DNA of 64,000 bases from Candidatus Bathyarchaeia archaeon (lineage in GTDB: Archaea; Thermoproteota; Bathyarchaeia; Bathyarchaeales; Bathycorpusculaceae), in contig CP166960.1 in assembly GCA_041447175.1 (NCBI GenBank), positions 2,124,519 to 2,188,518 of the forward strand. The letters are read 5' to 3'. The notes under the pieces were generated by a model, which was not told the origin of the DNA, ran no database searches, and saw nothing but the letters and a program-made list of their open reading frames with translations. The translations under genes and the position numbers were made by a program. Below are positions 51,610 to 59,939 of this stretch, piece by piece. Numbering within the stretch: the stretch's first letter is position 1; each line of letters opens with the position of its first letter.

Positions 51610-54210
51610 CTACTTTTTCACACAGTCTGTAATTTTTCTCTTAGTAAAAAACAAGATACTGAAGCCGACGACTAGAACCGCTGGAACAATAAGTATTAGT
51701 AATATGCTGTTTTTTGAATCTGATATTTGATTTTCCGGTTCAGTCGCCGGTTGTTGGTTTGCTGTTGTGGAGGGTATCTGGGAAGATGTTTCTGTTTTCG
51801 GAGTAATGGAGGAAGTAGTTTTTGTTGCTGCGGGGACTGTGATAGTAAAGGCTGCGGACTTTTGCTCGTTAATGTGAATTGTATAATCCATGGTCTGACC
51901 GTCAACCGTCTTCAAGCTAACGGCATAATCGCCGGCAAAGCCTCGGAGCTTGAATTCTCCGCTCTGGTCTGTTTTCCCGCTGGCTGATGTCGTCCAGGAA
52001 CTGATCAGTTCCTGGAGAGTGTAATACGCTTGTTTGGGCGTTAAGTCGGAGTTTAGTAAACCACCGTTGATAGCACCGGCAGCATAGGAATCATCGTCAG
52101 CAAAACCGGTTGACCACCCTGCGCCGTACATCAGAGGCTTTCCGAATGCCAGAGTATAGAAGCTTTTCACATATTCTGCCTGGGTCTGCTCGTTCCATGT
52201 ACCATGCCACCAGTTGCCCCCTTCGACCTGTGTCGATGGTGCCTGGTTTTCCCTGTAAAAAATGGGTTTCCCATAGCTGGAATATTGATCGATCATATTT
52301 GAAATAGAAACCAGATCTAGAGCGACATTATAGTTCATTGGTTGTGTATAGGCATTTACTCCTGAGTTTTCTAGATGAAGACCAATCAAATCAATCGGTA
52401 CCCCGTAATCCATAGCGAGGCGGATAAATTCCTGGTATGGAAGTCCGTCTGAAACACTCTCCCATGGTAGTCCCGGGGCCGGTTCGTCCAAATTAATATC
52501 TTCCGGTTTATAGTATGATTGTAATTGGTAAGACAAACTGGGATTCCAGCTCAATATAGTGGCCTCGGGATTAGCTTTCTTTATCGCTGAGGCCGTAACA
52601 TTATATATTTCAAATTTTTGATTCCATGTCCAGTTGAACTGGTTAAACATGCAGGGCTCTGATATGGACTCCCAGATATTGATCTTGCCCGTGTATCTTT
52701 CTGCCACAGCATACGTGTAGCTGAATACATTTTCTTTGATCTGGTCGAAACTCATATTGTCTAAGTAAGTTGGACAGGCTGAAGGAGAGCCCCAATTGGC
52801 ACGATAAAAGAACCACCCCAGATCGCCGATCAGTTTAAAACCTTGTTTCAATTGTAGATCGACCTGGTTATCAGGCCCGGACCAATCAAACTTGCCTGGT
52901 TCTGGTTGTACTTCTCCATAGGAAAAATAGACGTACTTGGTGTTAATTCCGGCTTGCTTCAGTAATTCTGTGTACTGTTGATTGCTATCATGAGAGCTTG
53001 AGGCAACTGCGAAATCGAAGTCATGGCTTGACTGTTTAAAGGAGAGGTCACAGCCATCAAGGGGTTTACCCGCCGCATCGACCGCCTTGATTGTGACTTC
53101 CCCTTTTCTATATCTTTCAATATCAGCGTTAGCTTTATCCAGAAAAAGTTGTTCATGAGCTGAAATGGTCGCCTTTAGCACTAAGTTAAGCTCGGTAACC
53201 GCGTTTTTCATATCGGGTGTCGCTTGCGTCAGATGTTTTTCTGCGGCTGCCAGATGGTCTTGACCTGAAAGCAAGCTGTCCGCCACGGAATCTGAGAATT
53301 GATACATTTCGCTCTTTAGTTCCTCATAGTCCCGCTGAAAATTAATAAGATTTGATTTGGCTGCCTCGTAGTTAAAATTCAGGACTAACTGCCCGCCTTG
53401 TTTGCCCACGGAATAGCCCTGCCCTCCATTATCTGCGGTCAATATACTTTTGCCTAGACCGGGAATTTCCCATAAAATCTTGATTTCGTAGGATGCCTCA
53501 GGCAGAACCACAAAGGCAGGGGTTGAAGTATCCCTGTTCACCTGTTGAGAGGGGTTTTCCTGAATGCCGTCTATATTGAGTACGGCATAGTTCGGTATCT
53601 CATTTAAATCGGTTGCATATAAACTGTTATTGGCTATCCGGGGAAGTTCATTATTACGCAGCATGATGCCGTTATTGTCATAGGCCTGAATTACCAGGTT
53701 CGCCCCCGCTTTCAATCTGAAATTTATTTGAGCGTCTTCCGTTTTTAGTAAGGATCTTGTCTCACCATAAATTGGAATGTATCTGCAGGGCGAAGGATCG
53801 CCTCCCTGTTTCCCGTCAACAAAAAAAGTATATAAGGGATCGGCAGGCACATTTAACTCATAATTGCCTCCAATATCGGTCAGAGTATTAGCTATAAAAC
53901 TGCTATCACTGCTGATGAAGACGGTTACAGTGCTATTGGGTATGGGGATGCCCTTCTCATCGGTCACGGTGCCAAAGAGCGTAATCAAACTATTATCTGC
54001 ATATGCGACGCTGGTCGCCGATCCCGAAACCAGGATTGCTAAAAAGAATGTCAGTATAAGAGAGGGTATTGTCAGTCTATTTATAATCCCCCGTTTACCT
54101 TGCACGATTATTTTAGGAAAGAGCCCTGTTTTTATCAGATTAGAAATTTCGCGTTTCAAGCTCCCAACCTGGAGATTTTTTATCCGCTTGAGTTGCTTCT
54201 TCGGCATCAT
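51610..54210 (-). CDS. Secreted GH10-like glycoside hydrolase with C-terminal anchor (element cargo)
   Basis: 866 aa. A basic N-terminus leads to an export helix (SLILTFFLAILVSGSATS). A carboxypeptidase-regulatory-like domain follows (FGTVTDEKGIPIPNSTVTVF). A helical stalk lies at residues about 280-360. The TIM-barrel region resembles GH10: FDFAVASS, YGEVQPEPGKFDWSG, an acid/base Glu candidate in INIWESISEP, and a nucleophile Glu candidate in PIFYRENQAP. A second small beta domain, a Thr/Pro linker, one membrane helix and a KRK tail close it. Probable action on a xylan-like polysaccharide at the cell surface. It is the only large gene of the element and is likely acquired. Confidence 0.75.
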   Translation of the reverse strand: MMPKKQLKRIKNLQVGSLKREISNLIKTGLFPKIIVQGKRGIINRLTIPSLILTFFLAILVSGSATSVAYADNSLITLFGTVTDEKGIPIPNSTVTVFISSDSSFIANTLTDIGGNYELNVPADPLYTFFVDGKQGGDPSPCRYIPIYGETRSLLKTEDAQINFRLKAGANLVIQAYDNNGIMLRNNELPRIANNSLYATDLNEIPNYAVLNIDGIQENPSQQVNRDTSTPAFVVLPEASYEIKILWEIPGLGKSILTADNGGQGYSVGKQGGQLVLNFNYEAAKSNLINFQRDYEELKSEMYQFSDSVADSLLSGQDHLAAAEKHLTQATPDMKNAVTELNLVLKATISAHEQLFLDKANADIERYRKGEVTIKAVDAAGKPLDGCDLSFKQSSHDFDFAVASSSHDSNQQYTELLKQAGINTKYVYFSYGEVQPEPGKFDWSGPDNQVDLQLKQGFKLIGDLGWFFYRANWGSPSACPTYLDNMSFDQIKENVFSYTYAVAERYTGKINIWESISEPCMFNQFNWTWNQKFEIYNVTASAIKKANPEATILSWNPSLSYQLQSYYKPEDINLDEPAPGLPWESVSDGLPYQEFIRLAMDYGVPIDLIGLHLENSGVNAYTQPMNYNVALDLVSISNMIDQYSSYGKPIFYRENQAPSTQVEGGNWWHGTWNEQTQAEYVKSFYTLAFGKPLMYGAGWSTGFADDDSYAAGAINGGLLNSDLTPKQAYYTLQELISSWTTSASGKTDQSGEFKLRGFAGDYAVSLKTVDGQTMDYTIHINEQKSAAFTITVPAATKTTSSITPKTETSSQIPSTTANQQPATEPENQISDSKNSILLILIVPAVLVVGFSILFFTKRKITDCVKK

Positions 54211-54445
54211 AAATTCCGGTCGTGAAAATCCTGAAGAGATAATTCAGCTCATGACTATTTAAGCTTTCTTGAAGATTCGTTTCCGAATAAATAGCAGCAC
54301 GGTAAACCCAATAAGCAGTATACTTCCGGGAATAACCAGGAATAAAGTTTTTATTCCTTAGACCTTAGTGTCAATTAGCGTTTTAAGGTTGAATCGGAGG
54401 TTTTATTAGCGTATAAGCCCAATATTTGCCTTTTAAGCTGATTTC

Positions 54446-54829
54446 GTGCTAAATTACAGCGCGTTTAGCCTACGCAAATACTTCAAGACACAGATGATAG
54501 CACTCGGCGTTCAAGGAGATTACGTTGACTACATGATGGGTCATACCATAGACACTTACCATGATATCCAGAGCCTGGGCATAGACAAGCTACGCACTGT
54601 TTACTCAGTATCCGGTCTATGCATCAGACAAAAGACGCAAATCAGCAAACTCCAAACGGCTAAGGAAATGATACGGACGCTAGGAATGAATCCAGAGCAG
54701 CTAATGACAAAAGAGGCACTAGCTGAAGGTGCAACAACCTACAGGAATGAAGAAGACCTCGAAAACCACCAGCTCGCAGTGCTTACCAGCCACCTAAGGC
54801 AGTTAATTCATCAAGCGGCAACAGGATAA
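54446..54829 (+). pseudogene. Truncated archaeal tyrosine-recombinase (integrase) gene
   Basis: 127 codons matching only the C-terminal third of archaeal pNOB8-like integrases: SLRKYFKTQMIALGVQGDYV, MMGHTIDTYHDIQS and LRTVYSVSGLCIR. These include the catalytic Arg, the GH motif and a candidate Tyr, with Phe where the His of HxxR is expected. The N-terminal core-binding part and the first catalytic Arg are absent upstream, where 54211-54445 has no matching frame. The stop lies 20 nt before attR. It is very likely inactive. Confidence 0.75.
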
Positions 54830-54848
54830 ATTCGTGTCAGGGCTATCG

Positions 54849-54868
54849 AATCCCAGCGGGTCCGCCAC
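54849..54868 (+). repeat. attR: partial tRNA-Arg 3' end
   Basis: AATCCCAGCGGGTCCGCCAC, directly repeating the tRNA 3' end with one C-to-T difference at 54861. The preceding TCG fits a T loop (TTCGAATC), so it derives from a genuine tRNA 3' segment. Confidence 0.8.
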
Positions 54869-54878
54869 TTACGGTTAT

Positions 54879-54978
54879 GAGAAGGGTTTGCTGGACCCAA
54901 ATGGGCAAAACATAGGAGAGAAAGAATGAAAACTCAACAGCAGGTTGACAATCATTCCAGGTCATTCAGCCCCTTCTC
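54879..54978. ncRNA. Candidate structured RNA element, copy 2
   Basis: 100 nt. Pairs: GAGAAGGG 54879-54886 with CCCTTCTC 54971-54978; GCTG 54890-54893 with CAGC 54967-54970; GACC 54894-54897 with GGTC 54960-54963; GAATGA 54924-54929 with TCATTC 54952-54957; TCAAC 54934-54938 with GTTGA 54944-54948. The TTT/ATT internal loop between the outer helices and the one-sided loop holding TAGGAGAGAA match copy 1. The third helix and the apical helix differ from copy 1 on both sides, so pairing is kept. It lies 29-128 nt past the stop of the second PQQ gene. Confidence 0.55.
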
Positions 54979-55006
54979 GATGCGGTCAAAGAAAAAAGGG
55001 TTGTTG

Positions 55007-57709
55007 TTATTTTCGTCTCCGAAGCGCTAAGGCTGCGGCAACTATGATTACGACTGCGGCGCCTATCGCGATGTAAGTTGTCGTTGGCATACCACTGGTT
55101 GGCTGCGGAGCAATGCTTGGCGAGGGAGATTCAGGAGCCAACGAAGATGCAGTTTTTGTTGGCGCTAAAGTGGGTGCGGGTGCTGACGCAGAAGGCAGGG
55201 GGGTGACCACGGGTGATACGGCTGCAGAACCAACTGCGAAGTGAGTGGTTGCATATGAACTACCGTAGGATTTGCTGCCTTCAAAGGTCGCCGTGACTTG
55301 GTAGGTGCCTTCAACAGGAGGAGCCCAAGCAATTCCAAAGCTTCCGCCAATGTCGCTAAATGCGTTACCGATTTCTTGGGTGTTACCGTTAGGGTCAACT
55401 GCCGTTAGATGTACCGTGACGCCCTTGGCGTCTTTTGGAAATATCTGCTGCTCGTAGAGGTACTCCATCCAATCCTGCATGTCTTCGTCGCAGATGGCGG
55501 GGGTTCCGGGGGCTCCAGGAGATTGGTCGGTGACGGTTCCAGTTAAGAACACTGATGTCCCAAGAGGCAGCACTGTTTGGGGTGCAGATACTGTTGTTTG
55601 GCTGGGTCCTTTGCCGATGCAGTAGATTTTGTTGTCGTAATGGTTAAGGCCTAGTAGGTAACCGTCCGAGATTGCACCGCCGTTGTAGGTTCCGTCCCAA
55701 AGAAGAAGCTTCCAGATTTCGTCCCCGTTAGTGGCGTTTATGCATCGCATGTAGGAGCCGCGCCAGAGGGGTTGGCTTGGGGAGTGTTCAGTGGAGTACA
55801 TGTAAAGTTTGCCATCACAGACTGCCGCTAACATCAGGGGGTAGGTTCCGTATGGGGATTCAAAGCCTTCCTGAGCGGGAACATAAGTCCAAAGTTTGTC
55901 TCCCGTGGTTATGTCGTATGCAACTAAGTCGGTACCTGCCATGCCTCCTCCGTAAGAGATGAGTTTACCATCGTAGATTGTTGCGCTCATGCCATAGTAG
56001 TTCCAGCTGTTTTCGGGTTCGGTTGGTCCCCAGATGGGGTCACCAGTTTCTAAGTTAAAGCCCCACCACTGTCGTGTCATGGGTTCGTTGAATATGAAAA
56101 CACCGTCTTCAGGGTCAACGGTTGGTCCGCTCATTAGTCCGCCGCCGAATATGCCGCCCGCCACTGTATCAGGCACGACGGTTTCGGGTGGAGTATACGT
56201 GATGTCCCACAGCAGGGTGCCTTCTTGGCCTGGTTCAAGACTCAGCGCCCAAAGGTTACCCTCCTCAACGTAGGCACCATTATTCTTACCCGAAGTCCCC
56301 CCGATAACGAACTGGTCTTCACGAACTGCAAGTATGCTACCGGGCATTTGGGGTACGGATACGTTCAAGGAGTAGCCGTTGTTACCGTCAAAGGTGTAAT
56401 TCAGGTAGGTTCTCCACATCCAGTAGGTGTTTGAGCTGAAAGGCCTGTCCCAGAGTGCACGACTAGTGTTCCAGCATTGCAGGTAGTTGGCTCCGTTTAC
56501 ATCGACAATGTTGTACCATAACAGGCTTCCATCTTTGCCGTAAACGTTCACTCCTGGTGGAGGACCAAAAAAGCCGCCGCCTACTGCCCAAGAAGGAACG
56601 TTGATAAGGTCACAGATGTAGTTGCCCATGACGGCGTCAAAAAGCATCCAAGTTGAGCCGCCGGTTATTCCAGAGTAGCCGTTCATGGCACCAGTGCTCC
56701 AAAGGTAGGGGAAGCCGCCATGTTGATTTGGGGATTCGTAATCATAGATTTGTCCAAATGCCAAGGCTTCACCGCTGATGCCGCCCGAGTAGTCAAACCC
56801 AGAGAAAGTTATGCCCCGAACTGGTCCAGTGGTGTTGTGGTAGTAGACGGTTTCGCCTGTGTAAAGGTCAACGCACCACCACCCCATGTGGGGAGCGGCA
56901 ACGCTGTTGTAGTAGATTTTTCCGTTAAGTATTATCGGGTCAAAGCTTATGCCATCGTAGTGTTCCGTTTGGTAGCCAGTGTCGCCGAACCGTTCATCCA
57001 TGATGCCGCCTGCCCATTCTTCCCTTGTCCAGAGGATGTGAGCAGATTCGGGTCCTACGCCGTAAGCGTACAGGGAAGTGGGTCCGTCGGTTTGAGCTGC
57101 GCCGCCTAGCCAGTTACCCACTAAGGAAGCCCAGTTTCTGTTGGCACTGTTAACGGGTACCTCCCAGTATTGGGTCGGCAGCGGGGGTTCCTGCCAGGCT
57201 TCTATTTGGTCCTTTTGCGCCATGAAGTAAACGGGGTCGCTTGAACTAGCAAGATAGGTGTCATTTATGCTGGTGGCTCCCGAGGACATAGGGGACCAGT
57301 CGGGTGGGAAGGGTTCACCAGTTATGGTTTTTGCTTCAAACTTGGCCACAACCGTATACTCGCCGATTTGGTCGGGCGTGAAGTGTGTGAATCCTGAACC
57401 TACAGGGTCGGAAATAATTGGACCAAGTGTTTCCATTGTCCCGTCCGGCTTTGTAACTTCGACATTAAAGGTCCATCGGTCACCGTAGGCGCCGTTTGCT
57501 GTTGGCGGGTACGCATTTAGCCAGAAAACGATATCCATCAGCTGACCAACGCCTATAGGGTTGTTTGTGACGGCAACATAGCACCAAGTGGGGACATCCC
57601 ATGGGGGAGAATGTGCATTGGTGCTAGGCAAAGCCACAAGAGTTGTTGCAAGAGCCAGCATCATGATGATGGATAACAATAGTTTTGGTTTTTTGTTGGA
57701 TTTTTTCAC
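55007..57709 (-). CDS. Large secreted PQQ beta-propeller protein with C-terminal anchor (paralog 2)
   Basis: 900 aa with the plan of paralog 1: signal peptide (LLSIIMMLALATTLVAL), Ig-like domain, PQQ blades (WWCVDLYTGETVYYHNTTGP; FNLETGDPIWGPTEP; VAYDITTGDKLWTYVPA; RCINATNGDEIWKLLLWDG), Ig-like domain (FLTGTVTDQSPGAPG; GTYQVTATFEGSKSYG), Pro/Ser/Ala linker, transmembrane helix and RRRK. Shared local marks such as QIYDYES.NQHG and YSTEHS confirm common descent. It is probably a surface sugar- or ligand-binding structure. A TrmB-type sugar regulator is divergent from it. Confidence 0.85.
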   Translation of the reverse strand: MKKSNKKPKLLLSIIMMLALATTLVALPSTNAHSPPWDVPTWCYVAVTNNPIGVGQLMDIVFWLNAYPPTANGAYGDRWTFNVEVTKPDGTMETLGPIISDPVGSGFTHFTPDQIGEYTVVAKFEAKTITGEPFPPDWSPMSSGATSINDTYLASSSDPVYFMAQKDQIEAWQEPPLPTQYWEVPVNSANRNWASLVGNWLGGAAQTDGPTSLYAYGVGPESAHILWTREEWAGGIMDERFGDTGYQTEHYDGISFDPIILNGKIYYNSVAAPHMGWWCVDLYTGETVYYHNTTGPVRGITFSGFDYSGGISGEALAFGQIYDYESPNQHGGFPYLWSTGAMNGYSGITGGSTWMLFDAVMGNYICDLINVPSWAVGGGFFGPPPGVNVYGKDGSLLWYNIVDVNGANYLQCWNTSRALWDRPFSSNTYWMWRTYLNYTFDGNNGYSLNVSVPQMPGSILAVREDQFVIGGTSGKNNGAYVEEGNLWALSLEPGQEGTLLWDITYTPPETVVPDTVAGGIFGGGLMSGPTVDPEDGVFIFNEPMTRQWWGFNLETGDPIWGPTEPENSWNYYGMSATIYDGKLISYGGGMAGTDLVAYDITTGDKLWTYVPAQEGFESPYGTYPLMLAAVCDGKLYMYSTEHSPSQPLWRGSYMRCINATNGDEIWKLLLWDGTYNGGAISDGYLLGLNHYDNKIYCIGKGPSQTTVSAPQTVLPLGTSVFLTGTVTDQSPGAPGTPAICDEDMQDWMEYLYEQQIFPKDAKGVTVHLTAVDPNGNTQEIGNAFSDIGGSFGIAWAPPVEGTYQVTATFEGSKSYGSSYATTHFAVGSAAVSPVVTPLPSASAPAPTLAPTKTASSLAPESPSPSIAPQPTSGMPTTTYIAIGAAVVIIVAAALALRRRK

Positions 57710-57782
57710 AGGTATCTCTCTCCAAAGATTCCTGAAACCCTATTCGTGGGCATAGTTTTTAAAAAATGGCAAGAATAGCATA

Positions 57783-57800
57783 TTCAGACAGGTTCAGACA
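57783..57800. promoter_or_regulatory. Tandem octamers TTCAGACA next to a TATA region
   Basis: TTCAGACA occurs twice (57783-57790 and 57793-57800), one helical turn apart, directly before ATTTTAAAAAT. It lies between the divergent PQQ and TrmB-type genes and is a good candidate operator for the TrmB-type protein. Confidence 0.5.
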
Positions 57801-57869
57801 ATTTTAAAAATCAAACGCAACAAATCATAAGACCAGTGCAGATTACAACTGCCAATTGGAGAGGAAAGA

Positions 57870-58736
57870 TTGAGAGAGGAAGACATCAAAACCTTAATGG
57901 ATTTAGGGCTCACCCTTTTGCAGGCAAAAACGTTTCTTGCCGTTATTGAACTGGGGGAAGCCTCAAACAAGGCAATTGCGAAAACTTCGAAAGTGGCACG
58001 TCAAAACATTTACCAGATAATGTTGTCGCTACAAGAGAAAGGGCTTGTAGAAAAGATTCTGGAGAAACCCATCAAATTCCGGGCACTACCGCTAAAGGAA
58101 GCAGCAGAAAAGCTATTTCGGGACCGAACTGATGAGTACCTCAAGGTGAAAGCGGAAACCCAAGAGTTAATTGAAAAACCTGAGAATGCTGAGGGGCCTG
58201 AAAAGATTCATGAATTTGTGTTAATTCCTGAAAAAGAGGCACATTGCCGCAGGATTGGGCAAGCGTTTGATGCGGCACAAAGAAGCATACACACCATCAT
58301 GACTTACGTCGGGGAACCAGAAAAGGATGATTTACCTGCACCGCTACTAAACGCTATCTCAAGGGGAGTTAAAGTCAAAGTGATTTCTAACGTTCCAGAA
58401 AAAGTGCAGGTCATGACACCTGTTAAACGAGGCTGGACAAAAGAAGACACCTACGAAGTCAGGTATGTTCGCAAACCGCTTCCTGTTATGTTTTGTTCTG
58501 TGGACAAAAAAGAATTGTTCTTAGCGGCTGACCCTAAACCTGACCCAAACTGCACCAAGGCACTTTGGACAAACAACGTGGGGTTAGTGACGATGGCGGA
58601 GGATTTTTTCAGGCGAACATGGCGCAAAGCAGCACCCCCACTGCAAAATGTTTCGTCAGCGGATAAAATTGGGTCTGCGGAGAGCTTTTGCGAGAAAATC
58701 AGGGTTAAACCGCGGCAGCTAAAAACGACATCATAG
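57870..58736 (+). CDS. TrmB-family transcriptional regulator
   Basis: 288 aa, TTG start after GAGGAAAGA. The TrmB winged helix is at the N-terminus (TLMDLGLTLLQAKTFLAVIE; TSKVARQNIYQIMLSLQEKG), a coiled coil follows (residues 80-110), then a phospholipase-D-like/TrmB effector domain (RSIHTIMTYVGEPEKDD). TrmB proteins sense sugars and control transport and sugar-use genes. The divergent PQQ surface protein is the likely target (inference). Confidence 0.87.
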   Translation: MREEDIKTLMDLGLTLLQAKTFLAVIELGEASNKAIAKTSKVARQNIYQIMLSLQEKGLVEKILEKPIKFRALPLKEAAEKLFRDRTDEYLKVKAETQELIEKPENAEGPEKIHEFVLIPEKEAHCRRIGQAFDAAQRSIHTIMTYVGEPEKDDLPAPLLNAISRGVKVKVISNVPEKVQVMTPVKRGWTKEDTYEVRYVRKPLPVMFCSVDKKELFLAADPKPDPNCTKALWTNNVGLVTMAEDFFRRTWRKAAPPLQNVSSADKIGSAESFCEKIRVKPRQLKTTS

Positions 58737-58811
58737 AAGAAAGCAAAAGAAATAACGTTTAGAAGACAGCCATAAACGGTTGAGTACCGGGAAAGCAAAG
58801 AGAAAGGAAAA

Positions 58812-58973
58812 CTACTTGACTAGTTCTCGCTTCTTCCACCGCAGGTTTTTGCTGTGGCATTTGCGGCATTTTGTGGCCGTTGCGGCATTTCTGATTCCAC
58901 AGTCCCTGCAGATTTTCTTGTACAAGCGAGCTTTCTGTGCTATGGATTTCTTTAAAGGATCTAATACTGGCAT
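58812..58973 (-). CDS. rpl40e: 50S ribosomal protein eL40
   Basis: 53 aa, easily missed because of its size. It begins MPVLDPLKKSIAQKARLYKK and has the eL40 zinc finger KICRDCG and TKCRKCHSKNLRWKKREL. ATG at 58973, AAGGTC six to seven nt upstream, TATA-like GTATATTTG about 45 nt upstream on the minus strand. A 77-codon frame on the other strand is its shadow. Confidence 0.92.
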   Translation of the reverse strand: MPVLDPLKKSIAQKARLYKKICRDCGIRNAATATKCRKCHSKNLRWKKRELVK

Positions 58974-59066
58974 CAATGTGACCTTCTTTTCGGGCTATAC
59001 CTTTGATGGCTAACTTTCAAATATACCTTTTGCCTCAAACCGCACAGAGTGACACCAAAAACGTTC

Positions 59067-59939
59067 TCAACCAAGCCCTTGAAGCAACAGTTTGGCGACT
59101 TCGCTAGGTTTTTTGGCAACCTGAACGCCTGCAGCCTCTAAAACTGAGGTTTTGGTTTCTGCCGTACCCGACTTGCCCATGACAATGGCGCCTGCGTGAC
59201 CCATCCGTCGCCCTGTAGGTGCTGAACGTCCAGCTATGTAGGCTACAACAGGTTTAGGATAATGCACTTTGGAGAGGTACTGAGCGGTAAGCTCCTCCAA
59301 GTTGCCGCCTATCTCGCCAATCAATGTCACTGCTCTGGTTTGGGGGTCAACTCTAAACATGTCCAGCGCTTCAATGAAGTTTAAGCCTGTCACTGGGTCC
59401 CCGCCTACACCTACACAGGTAGACTGCCCCAGACCAGCGTGAGTCAAGTCGGCTGCTATTTCGTAGGTTAAAGTACCGCTTCTGGAAAGAATGCCCACGT
59501 TGCCTTCAGAAAACTCGCTGGAAGGCATAATCCCCACCTTGCATTTTCCTGGTGTGATAACACCGGGGGTGTTTGGACCCACAACCACCGCGTTGCGTTG
59601 CGCCGCGTAACTCATCACGGCGATTGCATCTTTTATTGGAACATGCTCCGTGACTATGACAACCAGCCGGATGCCGCCCGCCAATGCTTCGAGGGCTGCG
59701 TCAGCCGCAAACAAGGCAGGTACGAAAATAACTGAAGCATCCGCAGTGTGGTCCAGTTGAGCGTCGTGCACCGTGTCGTAAACGGGTACGCCGTCAAGTT
59801 GGGTTCCGCCTTTGCCTGGGCTGACGCCAGCTACGATGCGTGTGCCGTAATGCCGCATGAGGTTCGTGTGAAAACTGCCCTGTTTCCCCGTGATGCCCTG
59901 AACAATGACGCGAGTTTTGGAATCAACCAGTATCCCCAT
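59067..59939 (-). CDS. sucD: Succinyl-CoA synthetase alpha subunit
   Basis: 290 aa. CoA-binding Rossmann start ([18 protein letters not shown]), [38 protein letters not shown], and the phosphorylated His in [10 protein letters not shown]. It forms or uses succinyl-CoA (or a related acyl-CoA) with ATP formation. It starts right after the sucC stop. Confidence 0.94.
   Translation of the reverse strand: MGILVDSKTRVIVQGITGKQGSFHTNLMRHYGTRIVAGVSPGKGGTQLDGVPVYDTVHDAQLDHTADASVIFVPALFAADAALEALAGGIRLVVIVTEHVPIKDAIAVMSYAAQRNAVVVGPNTPGVITPGKCKVGIMPSSEFSEGNVGILSRSGTLTYEIAADLTHAGLGQSTCVGVGGDPVTGLNFIEALDMFRVDPQTRAVTLIGEIGGNLEELTAQYLSKVHYPKPVVAYIAGRSAPTGRRMGHAGAIVMGKSGTAETKTSVLEAAGVQVAKKPSEVAKLLLQGLG

Larger units (their letters stand above)
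50864..54868. mobile_element. Integrated genetic element in tRNA-Arg(CCG)
   Basis: About 4.0 kb bounded by direct repeats: the tRNA 3' end (50864-50883) and a copy with one mismatch (54849-54868). Next to the right repeat is the C-terminal part of an archaeal tyrosine-recombinase gene, oriented so that its 3' end abuts the att site, as in pNOB8-type integrases. Content: a strong 12-bp stem-loop, short debris, and one large secreted glycoside hydrolase gene on the minus strand. No replication or conjugation gene is seen, so it is probably a decayed or minimal element. Base usage inside the hydrolase gene looks different from its neighbours by eye. Confidence 0.8.

Noticed and set aside
54906-55008. 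Plus-strand mini-genes starting at the ATG in GAATGAAA of the two fold-back elements
   Set aside because: AGGAGAG-ATG looks like a start signal, but the peptides (15 and 34 codons) do not align well; conservation follows the base pairs and not the codons.
58780-59013. 77-codon plus-strand frame rich in Phe and His
   Set aside because: It is the complement of the eL40 gene, whose zinc finger and length are unmistakable.
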